A stretch of 64,000 nt of DNA from Microcebus murinus (taxonomy: Eukaryota > Chordata > Mammalia > Primates > Cheirogaleidae). Both the position numbers and the translations under genes were made by a program. Position 1 is the first letter of the stretch, and every line of letters starts with the position of its first letter. The DNA lies in NCBI RefSeq assembly GCF_040939455.1, contig NC_134106.1:83397001-83461000 (forward strand), in the 5' to 3' direction. Below are positions 25,036 to 36,814 of the stretch, in pieces. The notes below the pieces were generated by a model that saw only the letters and a program-made list of their open reading frames with translations, was not told the origin of the DNA and did no database searches.

Positions 25036-25113
25036 TTCTTATGAACATAAATCATTGGCCTTTCCAGAAAGAATTATAATAAGTCCAATGTAATCATCAT
25101 GCTACTAAGTGAC
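25036..25113 (+). repeat. 78-bp duplicated segment, copy 2
   Basis: Second copy of 24277-24354 with one difference. It is followed at once by a repeat of its own internal word ATGCTACTA (25114-25122) and then a second AT tract (to about 25152), which suggests copying errors at the AT repeat. Confidence 0.95.
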
Positions 25114-25121
25114 ATGCTACT

Positions 25122-25152
<31 letters not shown>

Positions 25153-25229
25153 AACCTACTTTAATTGAACAAATAGCCACAGAAAATTTGTCTCTAACTT
25201 GACTTACAACTCTTGTGGAAACCGAATCT

Positions 25230-26460
25230 GCAGGTTTTCAGGTCTAGATGATAAAGAGAACTGGGTTTCTTTAAGGCTTTGCCTTATTCTCTTCAGCACA
25301 CACACAAAAAAGTGGATCAGAATGCCCCAGACCTCTTTGTTCCCAATCTTTCTTCAGTCTTATTCCTTCCGGGCTCTAGGCCAGTCAACCAGGTGATTTA
25401 CCTTTTCCCATGAGTTCACAAATGTTCTAACCTTATGCCACTTCCCTTCTCAATATCAACGATCAAGTACACCGCCCAAAGCTCTGACCTTTGGGAAGAT
25501 TTTTCCCTTGCCATTGTCTTTTAAGGTCACCCTTGAAGGTAGTTTATTTGCTCTAGTGTACTTGCTTTCATCTGCAGCTTTCATCTACATTCCAAGCCAA
25601 CTCATCTGTAAACCCAGCTCAGGCTTTCTCTTCCTCCTCCTTCTGGTTGCAAAGGACACACACACACACACACACACACAGCCACAGTTGTGAGCTGAGA
25701 TTAGAGGAGCTGGTGCAACAGAGGTAGATGCCATTGAGGTCTGGAACACCTGCCCATGCCGCTTGCTGGCCCTCTGGTCCTGGTCCTGGTCCATTTTGAA
25801 TGTATTGATTTCATTTAACATCTTACAGAGGATTGCTCCTGAAGTTGTTTTTTTTAGAAGCTATGTAATTCTTCACTGAGGATAGCATGGTCTTGCTGTA
25901 GAACTTCAGGACCTTATTATGTGATTTTTCCCTTGAGGCTTGTCACAAACTCCACACACAGTCATCTTTTCCTACATTCAGTTCTACTACCATATGCAAT
26001 ACCATAGGGCCCAAGTGGCATGAATGTTTGCTCTGGAGCCTGGACCACCACTGAGTCCTTTCTTCTGGACCCCACTCAAAGCTGGGAGACATTTATGTCA
26101 CCCAGTATATGGGCAGGAGAAATATGGAAGATTCTGTGGCATGGGCCCCCTCCAGAAAGAGGTCCACTGTATATTGAGCTTCCTTCTTCATTGTCGGTGG
26201 TACTCTATAGTCTTCCTCCAAGATTCATCCCGTTTAACTGGTGGTAAAAGGAGATGTGATAGAGATAACCATTTCTGCATTCTTTACACCCTTACAAGTT
26301 GCACTAATGTCTGCACTACCACCACCCCTGCAGCATTGTTGTCAGATAGAGGGGTGAGTCGTCCAGAGGTTTCTACTTGGCCATCCTCACTGTATCACTT
26401 ACCCCACAGACCAAGGACAAAATGTGAGGATTGCATCAACTGCTAAATATGTCAATCTAA
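25230..26460 (-). repeat. ERVL-type endogenous retrovirus internal remnant (antisense)
   Basis: On the minus strand the sequence follows the word order of ERVL/MaLR-type pol, in the reverse-transcriptase-to-RNase H part, running from 26460 down to about 25230. It corresponds in part to the region seen in + orientation at 29230-29400. It has many stops and frameshifts, and a CA microsatellite (25656-25681) lies inside it. No working protein can be made. The call rests on remembered consensus order, so it is moderate. Confidence 0.5.
25656..25681. repeat. (CA)n microsatellite
   Basis: Thirteen CA units in perfect order. Confidence 0.95.
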
Positions 26461-26464
26461 TTAT

Positions 26465-28510
26465 ACATTTGGGGAACAAAAGACATCCAAATTGCAAAGA
26501 AAGAAGTAAACTATATTAGCTGATAACATGATCCTATATTTAGAAAGATCGCAAAGACTCCACATGGAAGGTACTAGAGCTAATAAATAGATTCAGAAGT
26601 TTCAGGGTATAAGATAAACACACAAAAATCAGTTGTGTTTCTATGTACATTCGATGAATAATACAAAAAGGAAATTAAGAAAGTAGTTTCATTTACAATA
26701 ATATCTAAAAGAATAACACACCTGGAAATACATTTAACCAAGGAAGTGAAAGACATACACACTGAAAACTGCAAAACATGTTCAAAGAAGAAAGATCTAA
26801 ATAAATGGAAAGACATCCCATGTTTCTGGTAGAAAAACTTTATATTGTTAAGATGTCAGCACTACCTACAGCAATCTTCAGATTTCACACAATCCCTTGC
26901 AGGGGACCCCAAATAGCCAAAACAATCTTGAAAAAAACAAACAAAATTGAAAGACTCACACTTTCTGCTTTCAAAACTTACTATAAAACTATAGTAATCA
27001 CAACAGTATAGCAACGACATAAGGATAAACACACAGACCAATGGAATAGAATTGAGAGTCCAGAAACAAACCCATACCTGCACGGCCAACTGATTTTTGA
27101 TCAGGATGCCAAGTCCCACTCAATGGGTAAAGAACAAATGGTGCTGGGGCAACTGCATTTCCACATTCAGAAGAATGAAGTTGGACCCCTTAGCTCATAC
27201 CACATGCAAAAATTGTTTCAAAATGGCTCAATGATCCAAATATAAGAAATAAAACTATAAAACTCTTAGAAGAAAACACAGGAGTAAACTTTCATAACTT
27301 TGGATTTGACATTGGATTCTTAGAGGAGAGTCTATGCCTGGCCTTCTCCAGTTTCCGGAGGCCTCTGCATGCCTTGGCTCATGGTTCTTTCCCAGGACTG
27401 GCATCACTCCAACTCTGCCTCTGTTGTCACATCTCCTCTGACTCTGACCTAAAGCGTGAAATAACAAAAAATAGCAAAACTGGGCTTCATCAAATTAAGA
27501 CAATTTTTTTTTTTGCATCTACGGAAATCATTAAGAAAGAAAAATGACAGCCTATGTCATGAGAGAAAATAATTGTGAATCAAATATCTCATAAGGATTT
27601 AATATCCTGACTATATAAAGAACTCCTGACACTCAACAACAACAAGACAACACAATTTAAAAATGGCAAAGGACTTGAATACATATTTCTCCATAGAGAC
27701 GATATACAGATGGCCAATAGGCATATGAAAAGATGTTCAACATCATTAACTGTTAGGGAAATACACATCAAAACTACAAGGAGATGTCACTTCACACATC
27801 CTAGGATGACTGTAATAATATTAAGAATCAGAATATAATAAATGTTGGCAATAATGTGGAGATATTGGAACTCTTGTCCATTGCTGGTGGCATGGAAAAC
27901 ATTTTGACAGTTTCTAAAAATGCTAAACACAGAATCGTCATATGATCCAGCAATTCCACTCCTAGATTTATACCCAAAAGAAAAACAGCAACTCCAACAG
28001 ATTCGTGCACACCTATGCTCATAGCAGCATCATTTGCAATAGCCAAAAGGTAGAATGCCCATTAATAGATAACTGGATAGACAAATTGTGGAATGTACAT
28101 ACAATGGAATATTATCTGGCCATAAAAAGGAATGAAATTCTCATACATGCTACAACACAGATGAGCTTTGAAAACATTATGCTAAATGAAATAAGCCAGA
28201 GACAAAAGGACAAATATTGTGTGATTCCACTTGTATGATACACCTAGAATAGGTAAAATCATGGAGGCAGAAAGAAGGTCAGCAGTTACCAGCAGCTGGA
28301 GGGAGAGAAAGAATGGTTATAGAGTGGTTAATGGTTATAGAGTTTCTCTTTGGGATCACGAGAGAAAGTTCTGGAAATAGGTAGTAAAAAGTTTTGGAAA
28401 TAGGTAGTGATGACAGTTGCAAAACACTGTGAATGTACTCAATGCCACTGACTTATGTATATAAAAATGGTTAAAATACCAAATTTTATATTAGATATAT
28501 TTTACCAAGA
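26465..28510 (+). repeat. L1 LINE ORF2 3' half plus 3' UTR (sense)
   Basis: Clear L1M ORF2 order: 'caaaagacatccaaattgcaaag', 'cctggaaatacatttaaccaagg', 'gaccaatggaatagaattgag', 'ggcaaaggacttgaatacatatttc', 'gttcaacatcattaactgttaggg', 'tggaatattatctggccataaaaagg', then a 3' UTR with small internal tandem repeats (28310-28420). Starts in mid ORF2, so 5'-truncated. The frame has many stops. A foreign piece interrupts it at 27327-27450. Confidence 0.92.
27327..27450. repeat. Foreign fragment inside the L1, related to 32060-32560
   Basis: L1 homology stops at about 27326 and resumes at about 27451 ('aaagcgtgaaataac...tgggcttcatcaaatta'). The piece between shares 'tgttgtcacatctcctctgactct' with 32306-32330 and belongs to the same interspersed repeat family. 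No full ends are visible. Confidence 0.65.
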
Positions 28511-28519
28511 TTCTGATAA

Positions 28520-30940
28520 CTAGAAAAAGAGAGGACGAAGCAGGATTAGAGTACTGGTCTGAGGAGAAATCAAACTGCAAGGCAGGCCTGACAAAGCCTC
28601 AGCCCATCTGGTGGGAAATTCTAGAACAAGGATGTCTTATCAGAGCAGGGCCATGGCAAGTCATAACATCTGGGCCATTCTGGAATAAAAACATCCCCCC
28701 TTGACTTTGTCACAAGATGTGGGTTGCCTGGAAAGGACAGGCTCTGACTGCACTTCCCAGAGGTGGGCAGCAAGGCCTTCCCTGAATGAGGCCGTGCCAC
28801 ACGCAAGCGCCCAGGAGCAGGGCGCATTAATAGCGGGCAGGTTGGCTACTTGAAACCTGGGCTCGGCCATGGCTTGCAGTTACTGAGGTCAAAATGCCCG
28901 AATGCCCCAGGGATTCCACAGAGGAAGAGTTCATAGGCTTAATGAAGGGGGTGTGTTAGAATGGATCTATTATGTGCAGTCTGCTCATCCACCTGTTAAG
29001 CATACTCCCTGGGAGGGTCTAAAAGATACCCCACCACCACCATGCCTTTTAGAAACGAGGCACCCATGCCACTGAAGAGGTCTATGACCGTGTCCTCTGT
29101 AGTTGAAGTCAGGGTGGGAGAGACTGCAGTGGAATAGGCTCCCTGGTCTCGGTAGGAATAACTGGGACCTGAGCTGGCAGAGGCAGATGGCACCGTAGTC
29201 ACACTCAAGAATGGTCCTGAAAGTCATTGCTGAAGGGAAATCCTCCCAGTGGGCAAAACCGCATGTTGTATATCAGGATGTCCACTAACGTGGAAAAAGA
29301 GATCTGGACCTGCACTGATTCATGGGCAGTGACTTAACAGGATAAGGGAAAAAATTGGAAAAGTCAGGTCAAGGAGCTCCAGGAGAAAGGAATGTGGATG
29401 AAGCTCTTGGAGTGTTCACGGGGTATGAAGTAACTCAAACCTTATGCAAATCCTCCCAAGAGACCAGCAGCAAGGCTCTCGTATAATACTCAGGTGCACA
29501 AGATGAGTGTCCTGTAGCTGTCAGTCAGCCCCTTCCCTGCCAACCTACACAATCGCAAAGTGGCCCAGGGGCAGGAATGGGATTTGTGCAGGACTGAGGG
29601 CACTTCCAGCAGTATCCGGTTGAGCCCCTGATATGGCACCGTTCTCTGGGGGAGATTTGGGGGTGGAGTGGGCAGCTTGCCTCTTGGCGTCTCTCAGCAT
29701 GGAGGAGGCAGCAATCTGTCTTCAAAAGGATAAGCTCGTAATCTGGGTATGGATTTGCCTCCCCATCCTCAGTGCTCTGCCAGACGCACAGATCATGGGC
29801 TTCAAGAATTCCTTATTGAGTAACAATAAAATGAGCACCTATGTGTTCACCGCCAGCTTAAAACTGGAGCCTCCTCTGTACGTTGAAGCAGTTGTGTGCC
29901 CTCCCACACCTTAAGCAAAGCTCTTACATTTGGTGTTCATCATCTTGTTGCTTGGTTTTACCATTTTACAACACACACATGTGTTTCTCTACTATCTATG
30001 ATCTAGTTGTACATGTTTTAACTTTGTGAAAATGAATCATACCACACATTAAAAAAAAAGAAAGAATTCCTTATTAGCCATAATATCCCTGAAAACATTG
30101 ACTGCAGTTGGGAGACGCATTTTATGATGATGCACGTTCATGGGCTGTGCTAGTCTTACCCCAACTCCCACCACCCAGAAGCAGCATCCATCGAGTGGTC
30201 TGCTCGCGGCCCAGTTATGGTAGCAGATGGGAGGCAGCACCCGCAAAGCTGTTGGAGGCTGTCTGACAAGATGCATCAAGTGCCTCAACCCAGTGGCCAA
30301 TATTTGGTGCCATCTCCCCAGGGGCCGAGCATGTAGCTCTAGGAATCAAAGGGTGGAGGTGGCAGTGTCTCTGAGTCTCATACACCTTAGCCATGGGAAG
30401 AACTTTTGCTTTTCATCCTGTGATCTTGGAATCAGTGATTCTGGAAGTCCTCGAGCCCAAGAGATGAGTATGTAACCAGGAAACACAGGCATGGTGCTAT
30501 CAAATTAGAAACTGAGACTGGCCACTCATGCCGCTGAACCAACAGCATAGAAAGTGGCGTTGGACCAAGCAGGTGATCAGTCTTAACTACCAGAGGAAAA
30601 CTGGAGTACTGCTACCCAGTGGGGACGGGGGATTACATGGGTGGCCCAAGGGATTCATGGGAGACAGTCCTCATCCTTGGAAACTGCAGTACACTCAAGG
30701 CCACCAAGGACTCAGATCTGTCCGGAATGTGGGTCTGGGTCACCACCACACAACAGAGGACCTCACGCTGAGGCACCGGCAGTAAGAGGAACACGGTGTA
30801 AGAACCAGCTGTGATTACCAATTAGGCCCCAGAACCAGCCACAGAAGAGGAGACGGTAGCAGGTACATTCATGTTCATTGTTTTCTTTTGTCCATTTTTC
30901 CCATGTCCCCTGCTGCATCGCATGAAGAGCACTGTTAGGC
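28520..30940 (+). repeat. ERVL-type endogenous retrovirus internal remnant (sense)
   Basis: Phrases along the + strand follow ERVL pol order: RNase H part (about 29230-29400), integrase part (about 29480-29800) and pol 3' part with possible dUTPase-like region (about 30290-30800). Frameshifts, stops and deletions occur throughout, so it cannot encode protein. The left limit is uncertain because 28520-28990 is more diverged. It is followed in the correct order by an LTR, so this is the 3' half of an old provirus. Confidence 0.65.
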
Positions 30941-31838
30941 TAACATATTAGGTTTCCTTTGGGACTGTGGCTGAACTGACATCACCCGTGACAACACAAT
31001 ATTTGGTGAGACTTTGCATGTCTGCTCTTTGGAGACCATGAGTATTTTTTAGCTGAACAAAGGACAAGAGGGGTAGATTGTCCAGGGTATCTTGCACCGG
31101 CCCCTCCAGATCCACTTTCTAATCTTCTCTGCCTGCTCTGTGACGTGGAGGTGGGTTCTCTGGGTGGCATTGCCTGGGTCCCTTGTGCTCTGGTTTCTGG
31201 ATGGGATCAGACAATGGGAGGCACCAGCAAGACCTTGCATGTCACCAGCCCCGAAGCTGAGTCTCCCCGTCGTGGACAGCTCCTATCTTGCAGTCCTCCC
31301 TGGGGCCACACCTCCTGGTTCTGGTAACTGTCCCCTCCCTCAGCCTCTGCAGGTCCAACAGCAGTAACCACTTCCCTCTCTTGCTAGTCTCAGGATTCTG
31401 TACTGGTCTTTCTTTCCCTAACTCCTGGGCACAGCTCTGTAAAGATTCCCTCCCTTAGAGCTGGGTGCTGTGGCTCACGCCTGTAATCCTAGCACTTTGG
31501 GAGACTGAGGCAGAAGGAAAGGTGGAGATCACTTAAGTTCAGGAGTGTGAAACCAGCTGGAGCAAGAGCAAGGCCCTGTCTCTACTAAAAATAGAAAAAA
31601 TTAGCCAGGCGTGTTGGTGTACACCTATAGCCCCAGCTACTCGGGAGGCTGAAGCAGGAGGATCACTTCAGCCCAGAAGTTAGAGGTTGCTGTGAGCGAG
31701 GCTGATGCCACAGCACTCTAGTCTAAGCAATAGAGTGAGATTCGGTCTCCAAAGAAAAAGAAAAAGAAAAAACACATTCCCGCCCTTAAACTCTCCTCAG
31801 TTAGAGGGTCTCATTTATGTCCTGCGAGGTCCCAGATT
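30940..31838 (+). repeat. LTR (probable 3' LTR of the ERVL-type element), split by an Alu
   Basis: It lies just after the internal remnant. 'ttaaactctcctcagttag' after the Alu continues the LTR text that stops at 31457, and the end 'tatgtcctgcgaggtcccag' resembles the 3' end of several ERVL-class LTRs. The exact left edge and subfamily are not certain. Confidence 0.55.
31458..31775 (+). mobile_element. Alu SINE inserted in the LTR
   Basis: Starts 'gagctgggtgctgtggctcacg', has both arms and ends in an (AAAAAG)n-like tail. Target duplication: attccctccctta (31445-31457) and attcccgccctta (31776-31788), one mismatch. No extended linker. Confidence 0.95.
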
Positions 31839-31849
31839 TGTCCAAATAA

Positions 31850-32058
31850 AAAAAGCCATTGAAACTATTTTTCAAATTGTGAAATATAACTTACCTGAAG
31901 AAAAGTATATAACATACATCTGACATTGAGCAGGTCATTATAAATTGAACACCCGTGTCACCACCACCCAAATAAAAAACCAGATGACGGTGGCATTCCC
32001 TAAGCACCCCCAAACCTGGGTATTCCTCCCCCATGAGGACCACCTTTTTCCATTCAGA
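31850..32058 (-). repeat. L1 3' UTR fragment (antisense)
   Basis: 'gtgaaatataacttacc...gaacacccgtgtcaccaccacccaaataaa' is the antisense of an old L1M 3' UTR, similar in layout to 41870-42110. Confidence 0.65.
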
Positions 32059-32059
32059 G

Positions 32060-32565
32060 ACTCCTTTCCTATGGCTGCTCTAACAAACTACCACAAACTC
32101 GGTGGCTTATAACAATACAAATTCATTATCTTACAGTTTTGAGGATCAAAAGTCTGCAAGGGAGTTTTACAGGCTAAACCTGGGTGTCGGCAGGGCTGGT
32201 TCCTTGTCGGGGAGAATCTGTTCCTTGCCCTGTCCAGCTTCTAGCGGCCATCTGTGTTCCTTAGTCCGTGGCCTGTCCGGCAAGTGCGTCCGTCTGGCCT
32301 CTGCTCTTGTTGTCACATCTCCTCTGACTCTCCTGTCCCCCTGTTATAAGGACCCTGTGATTCCATTGTGCCCACCTGGAACCTGTGACTATGGCCTGTT
32401 ATATGGCTAAAGGGCTTTGGCCCCTTTCATCTCAGCATCCTTGGTGACATCTGCAAAGCCCCTTTTGCCATGTAATGCAATATACCAGGTTCCAGGGATT
32501 AGGACATGGACATCTTTGGGGGCCATTATTCTGTCTGCCAGACCCACTACCTGGGTTTTTACGGT
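32060..32565 (-). repeat. Interspersed repeat, LTR-like, family not named
   Basis: 'tatggctgctctaacaaactaccacaaactcggtggcttataaca', 'ggtgtcggcagggctggttcc', 'ccttttgccatgtaatgcaatatacc' and 'ggacatggacatctttgggggccattattctg' form a very common mammalian repeat. The orientation label (minus) is inferred. Confidence 0.7.
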
Positions 32566-32814
32566 GACCATTTATTTGAATAAGGATATTCTTTTAATTA
32601 ATTAATTGGGCCCCTTTATCACCAGTGACTCTCTAGTTAGGCCACAGCAAAATCACTAGTCACAGGGGCTGCTTTTTGCTCAGCTGTCAGTCCTGGCCTC
32701 TTCAATTTTAGTCAGGAAGACAGAACGCCGTGGTCCAAGACATGTGTCACTCATATAAACAAGGAATGACTTCTGACTACTCTGCGTTCCATGAGCTCTT
32801 CCCCAGCACTATGA

Positions 32815-32985
32815 CCCCGAGAGGCATGTTATTACCCCCATCTTACAGATGAGGGAACTGAGGCTCAAAGAGCTAAAGGAACTTCCTCCCAGTTGCTCAG
32901 CTAATAAATGATAGAGAAGTGATTCAACACCCTGGTTTGCATGACACCAAAACCCACTCTCTACCCATCACACTGCTGCCCTTGA
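32815..32985 (-). repeat. MIR SINE
   Basis: 'ttattacccccatcttacagatgagggaactgaggctcaaagagctaaagg' is the reverse complement of the MIR core, with the 5' part of MIR following to 32985. Confidence 0.85.
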
Positions 32986-32989
32986 AGAG

Positions 32990-33900
32990 AAGGTAACCCC
33001 TTCATCTGAGGCCACAGGATTAAGATGGCCACCCCATGCAATACATTGTTGATACAGCAGCCCTGAGAGTAGACAAAAACGTTTTGAACCGTAAGCCAAA
33101 TAACGATGCCCCATACGATCAGCTGCAGCTCTAATTTACATTTCCATAAAATTTCCATTTTCTGTGGCATAAAAAAAAAAAAAAACTGTCCGCCGAGTCA
33201 CCTTAGCGGATGTGTGGCTTGTTTCATGTGAGCGGAATGGTGTGATGGTTAATGGCTGTAGTCATGGAATGTGTCCCGGGGTCATTACTTATAATAGGCA
33301 GTAACGTAGCTGGCATGCAGCAACAGGCAGTGCCGCATTTTAATTGCGAGGCATTTTCTGGATTTTGATTTTAAACATCCTATTGTTACAAAGTGAAAGC
33401 AGCTTTCAAGAAAGATAGGCATCACGACAGAGGTGAGGAGTGAGAGCTGTGTGTATGTTTGCTCGAGACACCAGAAGAAGGGATGCTCGCCAAATCTCTC
33501 CTCCCTGGCACTTAAACTGCATCATCATCCTTAATAACATCAAATTATACACCATCCAACAACAACTAATTGCCTAGCACACATATAACATGAGCAGAAA
33601 AATACAGGCTAGGACTCCTGTTCCAAGATCAACTCAGAAGAACCCATCTCACACCTACTATGTGCTGGGCATGGTGCCGGGGCCTCTGGAGATAGTAGAA
33701 ATGCTTCTGAAATAGCAACCATGACATCCAACACTGTGAGATCCAGCATCACCGTGCAGGACAGACATGGGGCTCTGCCAGGACTCAGAACTGGTAACCA
33801 GGCTGGGGAGGCAGTAGCCTGGGGGGGTCGCGTAAGGGAGGGACTTACACAAAGTGGAGAAGAGTTAGATGAATAAAGGCAAAAGCAACTAAATATTTAG
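32990..33900. other. Mostly unannotated intergenic sequence
   Basis: 33645-33790 begins 'cacctactatgtgctgggcatggtgcc', the antisense of an L2 3' end. The rest is unique-looking. No gene. Confidence 0.4.
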
Positions 33901-33907
33901 GACAAGG

Positions 33908-34370
33908 AACCTGTGTAAATCAGGGTTCTACGGAGAAACAGAACCAATAGGGTACAGAGAGAGAGAGAGGAAGAGATTGGTAATAAGGTATTGGCTGACA
34001 AGTCCCTTGATCTGCCATCTGCAAGCTGGAAGTCCAGGGGAGCTGGTGGCTTGGTTCCAGTCCAAACCTGAAGGCCTGAGAATAAACGGCTTTGATGTCC
34101 AAGGGCAGGAGATGATGGATGTCTCGGCATAAGAAGAAAGAACAAAACTGCCCTTCCACCCCCTTTTGTTCGATTCAGGTCCCAATGGATTGGATGGTGC
34201 CTTCCCATGTTGGCGAAGTCAGCTGTTCTTTATTCAGTCTACTGATTCAAATGCTCATCTTTTCCAGAAACGCCCTCACGGACACACACAGAAACAATGT
34301 TTTACCAGCTATGTGGGCATCCCTTAGCCCAATCAAGTTGATATGTAAAATTAACCATCACAGAAACCAC
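33908..34370 (-). repeat. Interspersed repeat, family not named (antisense)
   Basis: 'cagggttctacggagaaacagaaccaatagg', 'tgatctgccatctgcaagctggaagtccagg', 'attcaaatgctcatcttttccagaaacgccctcac' and 'gttgatatgtaaaattaaccatcaca' are the two ends and the middle of a very common mammalian repeat. It contains a short (GA)n tract at 33957-33970. Confidence 0.75.
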
Positions 34371-34374
34371 ATAA

Positions 34375-34810
34375 AAATTATTTATTGCATAGATTTTCAG
34401 ATGGCAGATTTTGACCTATTCACAGATTGTGAAATCAGCTTAGTGGATTTCAAAAATGCAATAGAACAGAATAGAAAATATCAGCATACATTGCACATAG
34501 TAAGGGTAAGTATTGTTTCATGAAAATTTTAATATGGTTTTATATAGGTGGATGCTTGTGTGCATGGGTCACCATGTGAAATTTATGTCTTAGTGCAAGA
34601 GACAGTCCAGAAAAGATTGTCAAACTCTGATTGAAAAGAGCACTTGTGAACTCATTATAAAGCCATGGGCCTGTTAATCAAATCCATTATATGAATCTAC
34701 TTTTCTTGAAACACAAATCAATCACCTAGTAATACAGCCTGGGTACAAGAGCCCTTCTTCCCACATTGTGCCACAGAATAAGCCTGCCTGGTGCAGGGTG
34801 ACACTAACAC
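34375..34810. other. Unannotated AT-rich sequence
   Basis: No gene and no recognised repeat. Confidence 0.3.
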
Positions 34811-34814
34811 TGGG

Positions 34815-34950
34815 TGGCACGTGTGGAAGGCTCACCATGTGCTAAGTGCTCCACGTGTATCCACTCTTCACACCTTTCTTGTGCAGGAGTTGTTGTTGTT
34901 ATGCCTATTTTATAGACCGGGACACTGGACACAAGCACCATCACCGCCCC
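34815..34950 (-). repeat. MIR SINE fragment
   Basis: 'caccatgtgctaagtgctccacgtgtatccactc...atgcctattttatagaccgggacactgg' follows antisense MIR order. Confidence 0.65.
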
Positions 34951-34954
34951 CAGG

Positions 34955-35620
34955 CCATGCACCCAGGAAGGCCTGGGGTGTGGTGTGACCCCAACCTTCT
35001 TGTTCAGCTTATTGCCCACTGATCCCTGCTGAGATCTGAAACTTTCGAAGGAGAACTCTGTTTCATCATCCCATCTGGCATACGCTTGCTTATTGTTTGC
35101 TTGCTTTCCTGTTTTCCCTTGCTGCATTACCCAAACGTAATCGCATTACACAACCACTTTCTTATGCTCACGGAGTCTTTGGGTCAGGGATTTGGACAGG
35201 GCACAAGGGGATGACTGGTCTTCTCTACAGTGCCTAGGGTCTCCGCTGGAAAGGCTCAAACAGCTGGAGGTGACTTGAAGAGCAGATATTGGCATCACTG
35301 GGAGGCATCTTCATTCATACATCTGCTGCCTGTGCTGAGATGCCTCAGAGGCTGGGCTGCTGGAGTGAGCACCTCTCTGCGACCTCTCCATGTGGCTTGG
35401 GCCTCCTCCAGGCTGGGTTCTGAGTGGGTGTCTCCTAAGAGGGAATATTGGAGAGTAAGTCTTCCAACTGAGCCAGACGGAGGCTGCATGCATTTTATGA
35501 TCTAGCCCCAGAAAAGCACAGATCAACTCCTCCACCATTCTCTATGGGCAAGCCCATCCAGATCAAGGGGAGGGGACAGACATCCCACAGACCCTACCTC
35601 TGGATGTTTTAAAACCACCC
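34955..35620. other. Unannotated intergenic sequence
   Basis: No gene and no recognised repeat. Overlapping ORFs at 35230-35540 on both strands have no domain. Confidence 0.3.
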
Positions 35621-35627
35621 CTTATGA

Positions 35628-35630
35628 CAT

Positions 35631-35680
<50 letters not shown>

Positions 35681-35745
35681 CATATATATAATACATAAAA
35701 TATATATAAATATATATATGTGTGTGTATATATATATATATATTT
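35628..35745. repeat. Compound (TC)n-(TA)n microsatellite
   Basis: Starts as a TC repeat (35628-35668, one interruption) and changes into imperfect TA/TG repeats up to 35745. Confidence 0.95.
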
Positions 35746-35749
35746 GGTT

Positions 35750-36625
35750 TCCAAGTAGTTTTGAAATCTTCCTTGTTGTGGAGATAGTTGGATTTCCTTT
35801 GATGTGGAGAGTGAGTGACTCAAATTCTTTGTGATGCATAGGCACTTTGTGGTTAATAATCTGCTGTTCATTAGAATGATCTGTAGTCTCTATAATAGTA
35901 AATGGGCTGGAACCACAGATATATTTATTGCCTTAATTTAGTTGCTAGCATTAGGCTTATTTTAAAGTATTTTCTCTCCATTTGGACTAAATGTCTTTTA
36001 TCTAAGCTTATCTCCAATGTCAATAAGTTTAGCATTCCTCAACAGCTGGAAGCCCAGATATTATAAATCTCCCCTTCTATTAATCTTCTGTAAGTTGATC
36101 TTTATAGCTGTCAGATCCATTTGTCACCGCAAGCTATCCTTTCCACGTTTGTACAGTCTTCCATTTAGCTAAACCAAACTCTATTTCTTCAACAAGACTA
36201 AAGTCCTTTGTCATTTTAATAGTTTATGGAGTTCTCTCTTAGAGCTGGCAGAGTGTCAGATTGTCCGCAAAGAACAAACGCATGCTAATAATGTTCCTCG
36301 TTATGTTTCATCTTAACACATTACTAGGGCTCTTTGGTAAAATTATTCCCAAGAAGAATCATAAGGTCTGAGTATCCCTAAAATATTCCATTCTGTAAGA
36401 AGGACTACAATTTGATGGTTCTCCCATGAGTAGAACCAGACACTATATTTCATTTGTTCATCTCATTCTACAAAAGCCTTAGATTTGATTTTATTCACCG
36501 ACAGCATTCCTGATATAGGCACAGTACCTCAAATGGTCTTTTAAAATCATAATATAATCCATATTATAAGATTAGAAAGGAAATGAGAGTTGAAAGCAAG
36601 GGAAGGGGAAAGCAGTTGGAAGAAG
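35750..36625. other. Unannotated AT-rich sequence
   Basis: No gene. Unique-looking, with a high AT content. Confidence 0.3.
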
Positions 36626-36633
36626 GCACAAAG

Positions 36634-36812
36634 GAGCCTGGTGCAGTAGACTACATGTGTAGTCCTAGCACTTTGGGAGGCTGAGGCAGGAGGACTGCTT
36701 GAGCCCGGAAGTTTGAGGTTACAGTGAGCTACGATGACACCATGCACTGCAGCCTGGGTGACAGAGCAAGACCCTGTCTCCAAATAAATAAATGAAAATA
36801 AAAAAAGAAAGG
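36634..36812 (+). mobile_element. Free Alu right monomer (FRAM-like)
   Basis: A single arm: a generic Alu start ('gtagtcctagcactttgggaggctgagg') leads straight into right-arm text ('gaggttacagtgagctacgatgacacc...ctgggtgacagagcaagaccctgtctc'), then an AAAT-rich tail. No left-arm/right-arm junction. This is the form of fossil Alu monomers that preceded dimeric Alu. Confidence 0.75.
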
Positions 36813-36814
36813 TA

